Assembly: GCA_038874435.1 (NCBI GenBank)
Contig: JAVZCK010000016.1
Coordinates: 1-46,230 of the forward strand
Reading direction: 5' to 3'
DNA length: 46,230 nt
From: Thermoplasmata archaeon
Lineage (GTDB): Archaea > Thermoplasmatota > Thermoplasmata > Lutacidiplasmatales > SKW197
The position numbers were made by a program, and so were the translations under genes. Below, piece by piece: positions 7,298-14,674 of this stretch (positions are counted from its first letter, which is position 1; every line of letters starts with the position of its first letter). The notes beneath the pieces are model-generated. The model saw only the letters and a list, made by a program, of their open reading frames with translations. It searched no databases and was not told where the DNA came from.

Positions 7298-8242
7298 ATG
7301 TACCTGCGAATTTCCAAATCTGAGCTGGCTAAAATCCCCTCAAAACTTACGAAAGAAAAGGTTGCGGGCTTGATAGACCACACGGAGCTCAAACCCCATG
7401 TTCTGACAAAGAAAATTCATTCCTTATGTGACGAGGCAGAAAGATATGGATTTGCATCCATTTGTGTGAATTCTGCACGTGTAAATGAGGCAGTGGAATA
7501 CATTAAGGCAAAGGAGTACGATGTGCTCGTGTGCTCAGTTGTGGGCTTCCCGCTTGGACAGATGAAAATTGAGGCAAAGGCATTTGAAACAAAGCTAGCA
7601 GTGGAAGATGGTGCTGAGGAAATTGATACTGTGATAAATGTAGGAAAACTGAGGGAGCTAAGCACTGCGAAAGGTGAGGAGAAAGAGAAGATACATGCCT
7701 ACCTTTTAAAGGATGTTGGAGAGGTTGTGAAAGCAGCGGATGGCAAAACTGTGAAGGTAATTTTAGAGACAGGTTTTCTCACAGACGAAGAGATTACCGA
7801 GGGCTGCAAGATAAGTGTTGAGGCGGGTGCCCATTTTGTGAAAACATCGACTGGCTTTGGGCCAATGGGCGCGCTTCCTGCACATCTGAAGTTGATGCGA
7901 GAGACAGTTGGTAGAAAGAAAGGAGTGAAGGCATCTGGAGGCGTTACAAATTTTCTTGATATGTTGCGATGCATCTATGCTTGTGCAAATGAGGATGAAC
8001 TTCTAAATCCAGTTTACTTTAGAGTAGGCACAAGCTCTGGCATTAACATCGTGAACACTGTTTCCTGGCTCAAATACACTGATAACTGGCTTATTGATGA
8101 GGTTCCATGCAGATACTGCCCGAGTAATTTTGTGTCAAAGTTGCCAGAGGAGATAAAAGAGTATTATGTGGCAAAGTGCAGGAATTGCCAAATTCTGACG
8201 CCAGTTGAAATTGAGGAAAGGAGGAAGCATCACAAACTGTAG
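7298..8242 (+). CDS. deoC: Deoxyribose-phosphate aldolase with C-terminal zinc-ribbon-like tail
   Basis: A 314-residue DeoC. Key features are LIDHTELKPH near the N terminus, VVGFPLGQMKIEAK, EIDTVINVGKL, and FVKTSTGFGP with the Schiff-base lysine. The enzyme cleaves 2-deoxyribose-5-phosphate to acetaldehyde and glyceraldehyde-3-phosphate. Typical archaeal DeoC is about 220-260 residues. This one carries ~45 extra residues with two CXXC pairs (PCRYCPSNF and KCRNCQIL), which look like a small zinc site. The next gene, an aldehyde:ferredoxin oxidoreductase, starts 12 nt downstream, so the acetaldehyde made here could be oxidised by its neighbour. Confidence 0.93.
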   Translation: MYLRISKSELAKIPSKLTKEKVAGLIDHTELKPHVLTKKIHSLCDEAERYGFASICVNSARVNEAVEYIKAKEYDVLVCSVVGFPLGQMKIEAKAFETKLAVEDGAEEIDTVINVGKLRELSTAKGEEKEKIHAYLLKDVGEVVKAADGKTVKVILETGFLTDEEITEGCKISVEAGAHFVKTSTGFGPMGALPAHLKLMRETVGRKKGVKASGGVTNFLDMLRCIYACANEDELLNPVYFRVGTSSGINIVNTVSWLKYTDNWLIDEVPCRYCPSNFVSKLPEEIKEYYVAKCRNCQILTPVEIEERRKHHKL

Positions 8243-8253
8243 GAGGCGAAAAA

Positions 8254-10020
8254 ATGAATGGATGGTGTGGAAAATTATTGAGAGTCAACCTTACTGAGAA
8301 AACTGCGAAAGTTGAGAAATTAGACGAAGAAATACTGCGAAATTTTATTGGTGGCAGGGGTTTAGGTGCAAAGCTTCTTTTTGATGAAGTGAAGCCGGAG
8401 ACAGAACCACTTTCACCTGAAAATAAGCTGATTTTCACAGTGGGACCACTCACAGCTACAGGTGCACCGACTGGTGGTAGATATTCAATAACAAGCAAAT
8501 CTCCGCTAACTGGGACAATCTTTGATTCGAATTCTGGGGGGCATTTTGGCCTGGAAATTAAAAAGGCGGGTTATGATGCAATTGTGATTGAGGGGAAAGC
8601 AGAAAAACTCACTTATCTCTTTCTTAACGATGAGAATGTACGATTTGAAGATGCTTCCAGCATGGCAGGATTGGATACACATTCAACCACGGAAAAAGTG
8701 CTCTCAGAAACAAACGAGAAGGCAAAGGTGGCTTGCATTGGTCCAGCTGGCGAAAAGCTAGCGTTGGTCAGTTGCATAATCAACGACAAACACAGGGCAG
8801 CAGGTAGAGGAGGACTGGGTGCAGTTATGGGTTCAAAGAAGCTGAAGGCAATTGCAGTGCTGGGCTCAGGGACACCTGTGATTACACATCCAGACAGATT
8901 TGAGGCAGCGAAAAAACTAGCTCTGGAGGCAATTGCGAAAAACCCAGTGACAAAAGATGCATTGCCAAATTATGGGACTGCTATTCTTGTGAATATCATC
9001 AACGAAATTGGGGCATTGCCCACAAGAAACTATCAGGAAGGAACTTTCAAGGATGCGGATGCAATCTCTGGTGAAACTCTACGTGAGCGAATTTTCGTGA
9101 GGCGAAGTGCGTGTGCACACTGTCCAATAGCGTGTGGGAGAGTAACAAAAGCAGGAGGCGAGGAAGGAGAGGGGCCAGAATATGAGACAGTTTGGGCTTT
9201 TGGTGCTGATTGTGGCATTAACGACATTGAGAAGATTGCTCTCGCCAACTACAAGTGCAATCGCTATGGGCTGGATACGATTTCAACCGGCGCTACAATC
9301 GCCTGTGCAATGGAGTTGAGCGAGAGAGGTGTGATTACTGACTACATAAGATTTGGAAATGCAGATACAGTGCTCCAGCTCATTGATAAGATTGCAAATT
9401 TGGAGGGAATTGGAGAAAAGCTAGCAAAGGGCTCGCTCAGATTTGCAAAGGAGTATGGCGCAGAGGAATACTCAATGAGTGTGAAGGGATTAGAATTGCC
9501 AGCGTATGACCCTAGAGGTGTGCAGGGTATGGGATTGTCCTACGCCACTTCCAATCGTGGTGGCTGTCATTTGAGGGGTTACATGACTGCACCAGAAGTG
9601 CTTGGTAATCCCTACATGACTGACAGATTGAAAACCGAGGGAAAGGCAGGGCTCACTGTGTTGCTCCAGAACATCTCTGCGGCTGTAGATTCACTCGTGC
9701 TTTGCAGATTCTCACAGTTTGGTTTAAATCCTGAACATTATGCAGAAATGCTTTCCGCTGCAACTGGCGTTGAATACACAGACACCGATTTGTTGCTTGT
9801 GGGTGAAAGAATTTACAATCTTGAACGGCTGTACAATGTGAGAGCTGGTGTTGTGAAAGACACGCTGCCAAAACGGTTACTCACGGAAAAGCTGAAGGAA
9901 GGCCATTCAAAAGGGTATGTCGTGGAGCTGGAAACCATGCTAAAGCAATATTATGAAATAAGGGGCTGGGATGAAAATGGTGTGCCAAAAGAAGAAACGG
10001 TAAAACGAGTTGGTTTGTAA
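8254..10020 (+). CDS. aor: Tungsten-type aldehyde:ferredoxin oxidoreductase
   Basis: A 588-residue member of the AOR family. The N terminus MNGWCGKLLRVNLTEK and FIGGRGLGAKLLFDE bind the bis-pterin cofactor. The [4Fe-4S] ligands are in SACAHCPIACG (CX2CX3C at about residues 286-293), with a fourth Cys in SLVLCRFSQF near residue 482. Family enzymes oxidise aldehydes to acids and reduce ferredoxin in the cytoplasm. Which aldehyde is used cannot be told from motifs, but the placement 12 nt after deoC makes acetaldehyde the obvious candidate. It is preceded by GGAGG (8243-8247), a good ribosome binding site, and followed after 9 nt by the PEPCK-like gene. Confidence 0.93.
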   Translation: MNGWCGKLLRVNLTEKTAKVEKLDEEILRNFIGGRGLGAKLLFDEVKPETEPLSPENKLIFTVGPLTATGAPTGGRYSITSKSPLTGTIFDSNSGGHFGLEIKKAGYDAIVIEGKAEKLTYLFLNDENVRFEDASSMAGLDTHSTTEKVLSETNEKAKVACIGPAGEKLALVSCIINDKHRAAGRGGLGAVMGSKKLKAIAVLGSGTPVITHPDRFEAAKKLALEAIAKNPVTKDALPNYGTAILVNIINEIGALPTRNYQEGTFKDADAISGETLRERIFVRRSACAHCPIACGRVTKAGGEEGEGPEYETVWAFGADCGINDIEKIALANYKCNRYGLDTISTGATIACAMELSERGVITDYIRFGNADTVLQLIDKIANLEGIGEKLAKGSLRFAKEYGAEEYSMSVKGLELPAYDPRGVQGMGLSYATSNRGGCHLRGYMTAPEVLGNPYMTDRLKTEGKAGLTVLLQNISAAVDSLVLCRFSQFGLNPEHYAEMLSAATGVEYTDTDLLLVGERIYNLERLYNVRAGVVKDTLPKRLLTEKLKEGHSKGYVVELETMLKQYYEIRGWDENGVPKEETVKRVGL

Positions 10021-10029
10021 GGTGAGAAC

Positions 10030-11799
10030 ATGCTCATAGAAATAGAAAAACTAACAATAGAGAGCTTTCTTGAAATTTTTGAGAAAATTCAGGAAATAAA
10101 GAGGAAAGCAGGGATAGAAGGTGTCTTGAACAATCCCCCAGACCTTCTTGAGCGTGCAAAGCTTTATGGAATACAGTATAAAAACGGGTCCTGGGGCTGG
10201 GCTTCCAATATCTGGAGCAGAAGTGCAGAAGGAAGTGTGGTGATAGAGAAAAACGAGGACTTGAAGCTAGAACACAAGGAATTGATGCGAACTGTGCTTG
10301 AGCAAATTCTCTGCAGGAAGCTCATCCGGGTAGATGCAACTCTTGGAATGCCTGGAACTCCTGTAGCAATGCATGCCCGACTTTATGAGGATGCCCAATT
10401 TCCAGACATTGCCTTCCGCTGGAAGGAACTGAATTTTCCAGCATCACCAGATGAGAAGCCAGATGCTATAATCTTCCACATTCCCCACTATCTGGAAAAT
10501 CCAAATGTGCCTGGGAAAAAAGAGATGTTAAAGGTACTTCGTTTTCCCAACCATAATTACACAATTATAACAGCCACTTCCTATCAGGGGGAGGTGAAAA
10601 AAGGTTTCTTGACTCACTGGATAAACTTTGTTTACCAGAAAGGGGGCACAGGTGAGCATGCCTCCCTCAAGGAATTTACAGTGAAGCGGGTGGATGGCAG
10701 CGAGAAGAGAATTGCAATGTGCGTCTGGGGATTAAGCGGGAGTGGTAAATCAACCCATGGGCTTTACATTCTCAACGAGCGCACCAACAAAATCTTCATT
10801 GAGAAATTCGGAATAGACATGGCAAAATATGTTTACAATCAGGTGATAAAGAACGATGACATCGTAGCAATCTTCCCAGACAGGGTTTATGGCTCAGAAA
10901 AGGGCTCATGGACGAAAACCGAGGATGTGGATGAGAATCAGGTTGCAATGTACACTGCAGGCATGTCACCAAGAGCACTCCATGAAAACACGGAGTTTGA
11001 CGAAAATGGAAATGTGAGCTTTGCTGGCAAGCTGTTCCAATACCATGGAAAACTCAACCGCAATGCAAGAAGTGTTTTCTATCTCGAAGATACTGGCTAC
11101 TACGATGGGAATGTTAATTCTAGTGTGCCCCTTAACATGGCGGTTTTTATTAGCCCGGGATACACATCTGACTATGCATGGGTGAAAATAAGCAACCCAG
11201 AATTTGCAGCGAAAGTTCTGGCAGATGGGAGGACCATTGGGCATCCAGCCCAGAGTAGGGTAGGTGTAGGGCAGGAGAAGTATGAGAGCAGGTATTGTCT
11301 GCCTTTCACGATGGGTGCAACCAATGCCCAGCATGTGACAAGATTCTACGAGTTTTTGGTAGCAAGGGAGAAAGAGCCAGTAGATGTTTATCTGATCAAT
11401 ACAACCGGTCGTATCGGCGCTGAATACGAATGGGTAGAAAGAGAGATTGGAGGCAGAAAGTTGCTTGTGCCCACTGCAAAATTCGTGGAAAAGGACGGAA
11501 AAAAGAAGCCTGTGGGAGGCACAGGCCCAAGCATTGAGGAGACCGAATTGTTTCTGTTCCAGGCAGCTAGAGGTGCTGTGAAGTATGCTCCACATCCAAT
11601 TTTCGGAGACAAAGTGCTGGTGCCAGTTCATGTGGAAGGTCTCACTGAAGAGAGATTGAAACAGTTTGACCCATTCACTTATCGTACAAGAGAAGAAATG
11701 CAAAAATTGCTGCGAGCTCAGATTGAGTTGAGCAAGTATTACCTCTCAATCCAGTGTCCAGGCCTACCTGAAAAAATACTGAATGCGATGGATTTCTGA
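10030..11799 (+). CDS. Divergent ATP-type phosphoenolpyruvate carboxykinase-like protein
   Basis: A 589-residue protein with the PEPCK architecture but weak conservation. TSYQGEVKKGFLTHWINF corresponds to the segment before the P-loop in ATP-dependent PEPCK, WGLSGSGKSTHG (about 233-244) is the kinase-1a loop (canonical GLSGTGKTT), and NDDIVAIF then EKGSWTK match the places of the metal-binding Asp pair and the EGGCYAK motif. Several catalytic residues are therefore altered, notably the EGGCYAK Cys. It may be a PEPCK paralogue with another substrate; I recall a DUF4914 family of this look but cannot confirm membership. Third gene of the deoC operon. RBS GGTGA lies just upstream. Whether it makes PEP or is a different kinase is open. 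Confidence 0.7.
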   Translation: MLIEIEKLTIESFLEIFEKIQEIKRKAGIEGVLNNPPDLLERAKLYGIQYKNGSWGWASNIWSRSAEGSVVIEKNEDLKLEHKELMRTVLEQILCRKLIRVDATLGMPGTPVAMHARLYEDAQFPDIAFRWKELNFPASPDEKPDAIIFHIPHYLENPNVPGKKEMLKVLRFPNHNYTIITATSYQGEVKKGFLTHWINFVYQKGGTGEHASLKEFTVKRVDGSEKRIAMCVWGLSGSGKSTHGLYILNERTNKIFIEKFGIDMAKYVYNQVIKNDDIVAIFPDRVYGSEKGSWTKTEDVDENQVAMYTAGMSPRALHENTEFDENGNVSFAGKLFQYHGKLNRNARSVFYLEDTGYYDGNVNSSVPLNMAVFISPGYTSDYAWVKISNPEFAAKVLADGRTIGHPAQSRVGVGQEKYESRYCLPFTMGATNAQHVTRFYEFLVAREKEPVDVYLINTTGRIGAEYEWVEREIGGRKLLVPTAKFVEKDGKKKPVGGTGPSIEETELFLFQAARGAVKYAPHPIFGDKVLVPVHVEGLTEERLKQFDPFTYRTREEMQKLLRAQIELSKYYLSIQCPGLPEKILNAMDF

Positions 11800-11809
11800 A
11801 GGCACCACT

Positions 11810-11820
11810 ACCTTTAATAT
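11810..11820 (+). promoter_or_regulatory. Putative TATA box of the MBF1 gene
   Basis: CCTTTAATAT is centred about 34 nt before ATG 11850, in the short gap after the PEPCK-like gene, so MBF1 can be expressed on its own. Confidence 0.4.
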
Positions 11821-11849
11821 TCCCTCTTCCTTCTCCCGTGTGTGAAAGC

Positions 11850-12335
11850 ATGCACTGTGAGATGTGTGGGATGGAAACCAAGGTTCTAAGAAAAGTGCTT
11901 GTTGAGGGCACTGTGCTATCACTTTGTCCCAAGTGTGCGAAATATGGTAAGGAGATATCGGAAGCACCCAAATCCGAAATTCCTGCACCTTTCAGGAAGC
12001 CCCAGGAAAGGCAAGAAGTAGACATCTATTCAAAAATGCCAGAAGAAGAGCTTGTTGAGGACTACAATGAACGCATCAGGAAGGCAAGAGAGGCAAGGGG
12101 CTGGAGTCAGGAAGAACTTGGAAAACGCATCAACGAAAAAAAATCCATAATTGCAAAGATTGAAACGAAGGAGTTTAGACCACCAGATGCACTTGCAAAA
12201 AAACTCGAGGCAACGCTCAACATAAAGCTTCTCGAAAAAGTTAATGAAAATGTGGCTCTAAAAACATCTGGAAGAGACAAAACACTCACACTGGGAGATA
12301 TGATTGTAATAAGGGAGGAGAAAAAGAAGAAATGA
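11850..12335 (+). CDS. mbf1: Multiprotein bridging factor type 1 (archaeal MBF1)
   Basis: A 161-residue protein with the archaeal MBF1 layout: an N-terminal zinc ribbon (HCEMCG ... SLCPKCAKYG), a basic/acidic linker, then a Cro/C1-type HTH at about residues 70-125 (IRKAREARGWSQEELGKRI, KKSIIAKIETKEFRP). It binds the transcription machinery and, in archaea studied, also ribosomal subunits. An in-frame GTG four codons earlier exists, but the ATG at 11850 fits the zinc-ribbon start. The stop codon is followed at once by the hairpin-repeat mosaic. Confidence 0.92.
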   Translation: MHCEMCGMETKVLRKVLVEGTVLSLCPKCAKYGKEISEAPKSEIPAPFRKPQERQEVDIYSKMPEEELVEDYNERIRKAREARGWSQEELGKRINEKKSIIAKIETKEFRPPDALAKKLEATLNIKLLEKVNENVALKTSGRDKTLTLGDMIVIREEKKKK

Positions 12336-12336
12336 A

Positions 12337-12680
12337 GGAAACCTTTTCAGGCTTCGCCCGAAAAGGTTTCATCCAAAAGATGGTAAGACCCAAAATGGAT
12401 AGGTTCGGGGAACCCTTTTGCTCGCTAACGCTCGCAAAAGCGTTCACGGAAAAAAATGGCAAAAGGGTAAGTTCGGAGATGCTGAAAGCATCCCCTTAGC
12501 ACAGGTACCATGGGGTGCCAACCCTTGGGGGTTACCGTAAGGGGCGCAGCCCCTCGTGGTACCGTAGGGTGCAACCCCGATCGTAAGACGGTCGTCCAAT
12601 CTAGAAAAAATTGTTTGCTTCGTTCGGGGATGCCAAAGGCATCCCCTTTACACAGGTACCGTAGGGCGGTTAGCCCCGTT
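12337..12680. repeat. Mosaic of hairpin-forming intergenic repeats, copy 1
   Basis: The whole space between the convergent MBF1 and GAPDH genes consists of short palindromic modules. Module A (12338-12370) is GAAACCTTTTC / GAAAAGGTTTC around a GGC-TTCG-CC loop. Module B (12409-12497) has arms CCCTTTTGC / GCAAAAGGG and ends in the hairpin GGATGC-tgaaa-GCATCC. Module C is a ~26-29 nt unit beginning GGTTACCGTA or GGTACCGTA and carrying a G-run/C-run hairpin: 12504, 12530, 12558 and 12655. The last unit touches the GAPDH stop codon. The same modules recur at 40578-40930. No protein is apparent here. Confidence 0.85.
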
Positions 12681-13713
12681 ACTTTATTATTTTCAGTGTC
12701 CTATTTGTCTTCTCAATGCTCTTGAACTTGTCTGTCTCCAGGTTCATCATTGCTCTAATTGCATCCACATTCTCTGGCACAACATCGCTTTCCTGATGCA
12801 CTGCCTGGGTGTAGTAGAGTTCCCTACCGACAACACTCACACCATCCTGCCAGACAGGAATCTCATAGAGGTCTCCTCTGGGCCTTCCGAGGTCCTTGGC
12901 ATACTCCATCAACTGGGCAGTAGATTCAAATCCATGTTTTGAGTTCACAAGAATCACTCTTGTGGATTTCTTCCAGATATTGATTACATCCTCGGTTTTC
13001 ACTTCCTTTTTCAATGTAACCATCACATTGTGCAGGTGCATGATTGTAGTGGGCACAACCACAGCCATGCTGCTGATGTTTATGCTCGGCACAACGCTCT
13101 GGACATCTGGACCATGATGCGAAGGAACTTTCACTTCTGGCTGAATTGCGTTTATTGGTCCCTTCTTTGAGTCATTTGGGTCTGTGGCTCTGCGCACTAG
13201 CACTACTTTCACATTCTCAATTCCAATCTCGTTGTGTATTGGCACAAGGGTTCTCAGTAAGCCAGTGGTATTGCATGAGACCACACGAACATACTTTGCC
13301 CCGATGCATTTCTCATAGTTTGCAAAGGCATTGAATGAAAGCCCTGTAAGTTTGTGTTTCTCTCCACCTTGGAATATTGCCGGCTTTCCCAGTTCCTCAT
13401 AAACCTTCTTGTAATCCTCACCAGTGGTGCCACCATCTTTCTTCTTGCCAGGTGTTGCATCTACGATGATGTCCGCTTCTTCGAATAAATCTCTAGCAAC
13501 CCCTGCCACCTCAAATCCTGCATCCTTGAATGCCTGGATTTTGTCCTCACTGGCTGCATAAATCTTGAAGCCCTTCTGCATTGCTGTTATGCACTCGTAT
13601 GTGGGCCTTGTTTTCACAACCCCGATAATCTTCATGTCGTCCTGCCAGCTCACTGCATCCGCCACTCTCTTTCCGATGGTTCCATATCCGTTTATTGCTA
13701 CCTTCACGACCAT
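12679..13713 (-). CDS. gap: Type II glyceraldehyde-3-phosphate dehydrogenase (archaeal)
   Basis: A 344-residue archaeal GAPDH. The N terminus VKVAINGYGTIGKRVADA is the dinucleotide-binding loop, and VVSCNTTGLLR holds the catalytic Cys. It interconverts glyceraldehyde-3-phosphate and 1,3-bisphosphoglycerate with NAD(P). In many archaea this form works mainly in gluconeogenesis. GGGGATT sits upstream of the ATG as a ribosome binding site, and a TTTAATTA box lies near 13750 on the minus strand. Glyceraldehyde-3-phosphate from DeoC would be a natural substrate. The gene converges on MBF1 with the repeat mosaic between. Confidence 0.96.
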   Translation of the reverse strand: MVVKVAINGYGTIGKRVADAVSWQDDMKIIGVVKTRPTYECITAMQKGFKIYAASEDKIQAFKDAGFEVAGVARDLFEEADIIVDATPGKKKDGGTTGEDYKKVYEELGKPAIFQGGEKHKLTGLSFNAFANYEKCIGAKYVRVVSCNTTGLLRTLVPIHNEIGIENVKVVLVRRATDPNDSKKGPINAIQPEVKVPSHHGPDVQSVVPSINISSMAVVVPTTIMHLHNVMVTLKKEVKTEDVINIWKKSTRVILVNSKHGFESTAQLMEYAKDLGRPRGDLYEIPVWQDGVSVVGRELYYTQAVHQESDVVPENVDAIRAMMNLETDKFKSIEKTNRTLKIIK

Positions 13714-13777
13714 GTTAATCCCCTTGAAACTGCAATACCAACGGGATAATTAAACTTTCTCCCATGCGTTAAGATTA

Positions 13778-13789
13778 GTTTTATATATC
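13778..13789 (+). promoter_or_regulatory. Putative TATA box of the GTPase operon
   Basis: GTTTTATATATC is centred about 33 nt before ATG 13817 and starts a run of three closely packed genes. A GTGAG ribosome-binding-like sequence lies just before the ATG. Confidence 0.55.
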
Positions 13790-13816
13790 ACAATTCAATG
13801 GTGGTTCAGTGAGAAC

Positions 13817-14374
13817 ATGCAGACCAAGAATGTGATAAAATCTGTGATAATGCTGGGCGATGCGGCTGTAGGAAAGACAAGCCTTGTCAGAAGGTTTGTT
13901 GTAGACCAGTTTGATGATACATACATCACAACACTGGGTGCCAAGCCAATGGAGAAGGATGTGAAAATTGTAGGTAAAGACGCAATTGTGGAATTGCGAA
14001 TGATAATCTGGGATATAATGGGACAGAAGGACTATGAAAGGGTTCATAAGGACATGTTCGAAGGTGTCAATGGTGGCATCCTTGTCTGCGATGTGACGAA
14101 GCCAGAGACACTGAAAAACCTTGGAGAATACTGGATTCCAAAATTTTTTGAGTATGCTGGAAAGGTTCCCCTAGTGTTGCTAGCTAATAAGGTCGACCTA
14201 AAAGACCAGATGAAAATTAATATAAAAGATATTCAGGCTCTCCTTGCTAGCTTCCAAATGAAAGATGGATGTTCACCACCTTTCTATCTGACATCGGCAA
14301 AGACAGGCGAAAATGTCCAGGTTGGATTTGAGAAACTTGGAGAACTTCTGATAAAGGACATGGGTCTTCTTTAG
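13817..14374 (+). CDS. Small Ras/Rab-like GTPase
   Basis: A 185-residue small GTPase with all five G motifs: G1 GDAAVGKTS (14-22), a switch I Thr in DTYITTLGA, G3 IWDIMGQ (the DxxGQ form of Ras/Rab proteins), G4 ANKVDLKD and G5 TSAKTGENV. It has no obvious lipidation motif or membrane helix, so it is probably cytoplasmic. Such Ras-superfamily GTPases occur in several archaeal groups, and their roles there are mostly unknown. It is followed after 6 nt by a small protein gene and then by an AAA/TPR protein carrying a possible longin/roadblock-like insert, the type of domain that binds small GTPases. A functional pair is inferred. Confidence 0.9.
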   Translation: MQTKNVIKSVIMLGDAAVGKTSLVRRFVVDQFDDTYITTLGAKPMEKDVKIVGKDAIVELRMIIWDIMGQKDYERVHKDMFEGVNGGILVCDVTKPETLKNLGEYWIPKFFEYAGKVPLVLLANKVDLKDQMKINIKDIQALLASFQMKDGCSPPFYLTSAKTGENVQVGFEKLGELLIKDMGLL

Positions 14375-14380
14375 AGCACA

Positions 14381-14674
14381 ATGAAAAAAATAACGGAACA
14401 TCCGCCTGAAACTCTCGTGGAATTGATGGATATCATTTTAAGTAGAGTGTGCAGTGGACTAAAAAGCTCAAGAAATTTGCTGGCTAATGCATGCACTGAA
14501 ATGGAAGGGTTCAGAATAGACCCTGATGCCCCAGAGCCAGAGAAAATTGAGATTTTAATCAATTATGTGGAAACGCTTAGGGATGAAAATGGAAATGTGA
14601 TTTTTTCCAGCGTAGAAATTGAGGAATACAGAGCCTTCCTCAAAAAATTGACAGAACAGGAGCAAATGAAGTGA
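14381..14674 (+). CDS. Small hypothetical helical protein of the GTPase operon
   Basis: A 97-residue, mainly helical acidic protein without Cys clusters or membrane segments. I do not recognise it. It starts 6 nt after the GTPase stop, and its TGA overlaps the ATG of the AAA/TPR gene as TGATG, so it is translationally linked to both neighbours. It could be an adaptor or a regulator of the GTPase, but there is no motif to say so. Confidence 0.7.
   Translation: MKKITEHPPETLVELMDIILSRVCSGLKSSRNLLANACTEMEGFRIDPDAPEPEKIEILINYVETLRDENGNVIFSSVEIEEYRAFLKKLTEQEQMK

Noticed and set aside
10966-11703. Long minus-strand frame inside the PEPCK-like gene
   Set aside because: It has no recognisable domain and lies opposite a frame with clear P-loop and PEPCK-like motifs.
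12510-12725. Small protein in the repeat mosaic
   Set aside because: The open frame is made entirely of hairpin modules, overlaps the GAPDH end, and has no ribosome binding site or family resemblance.
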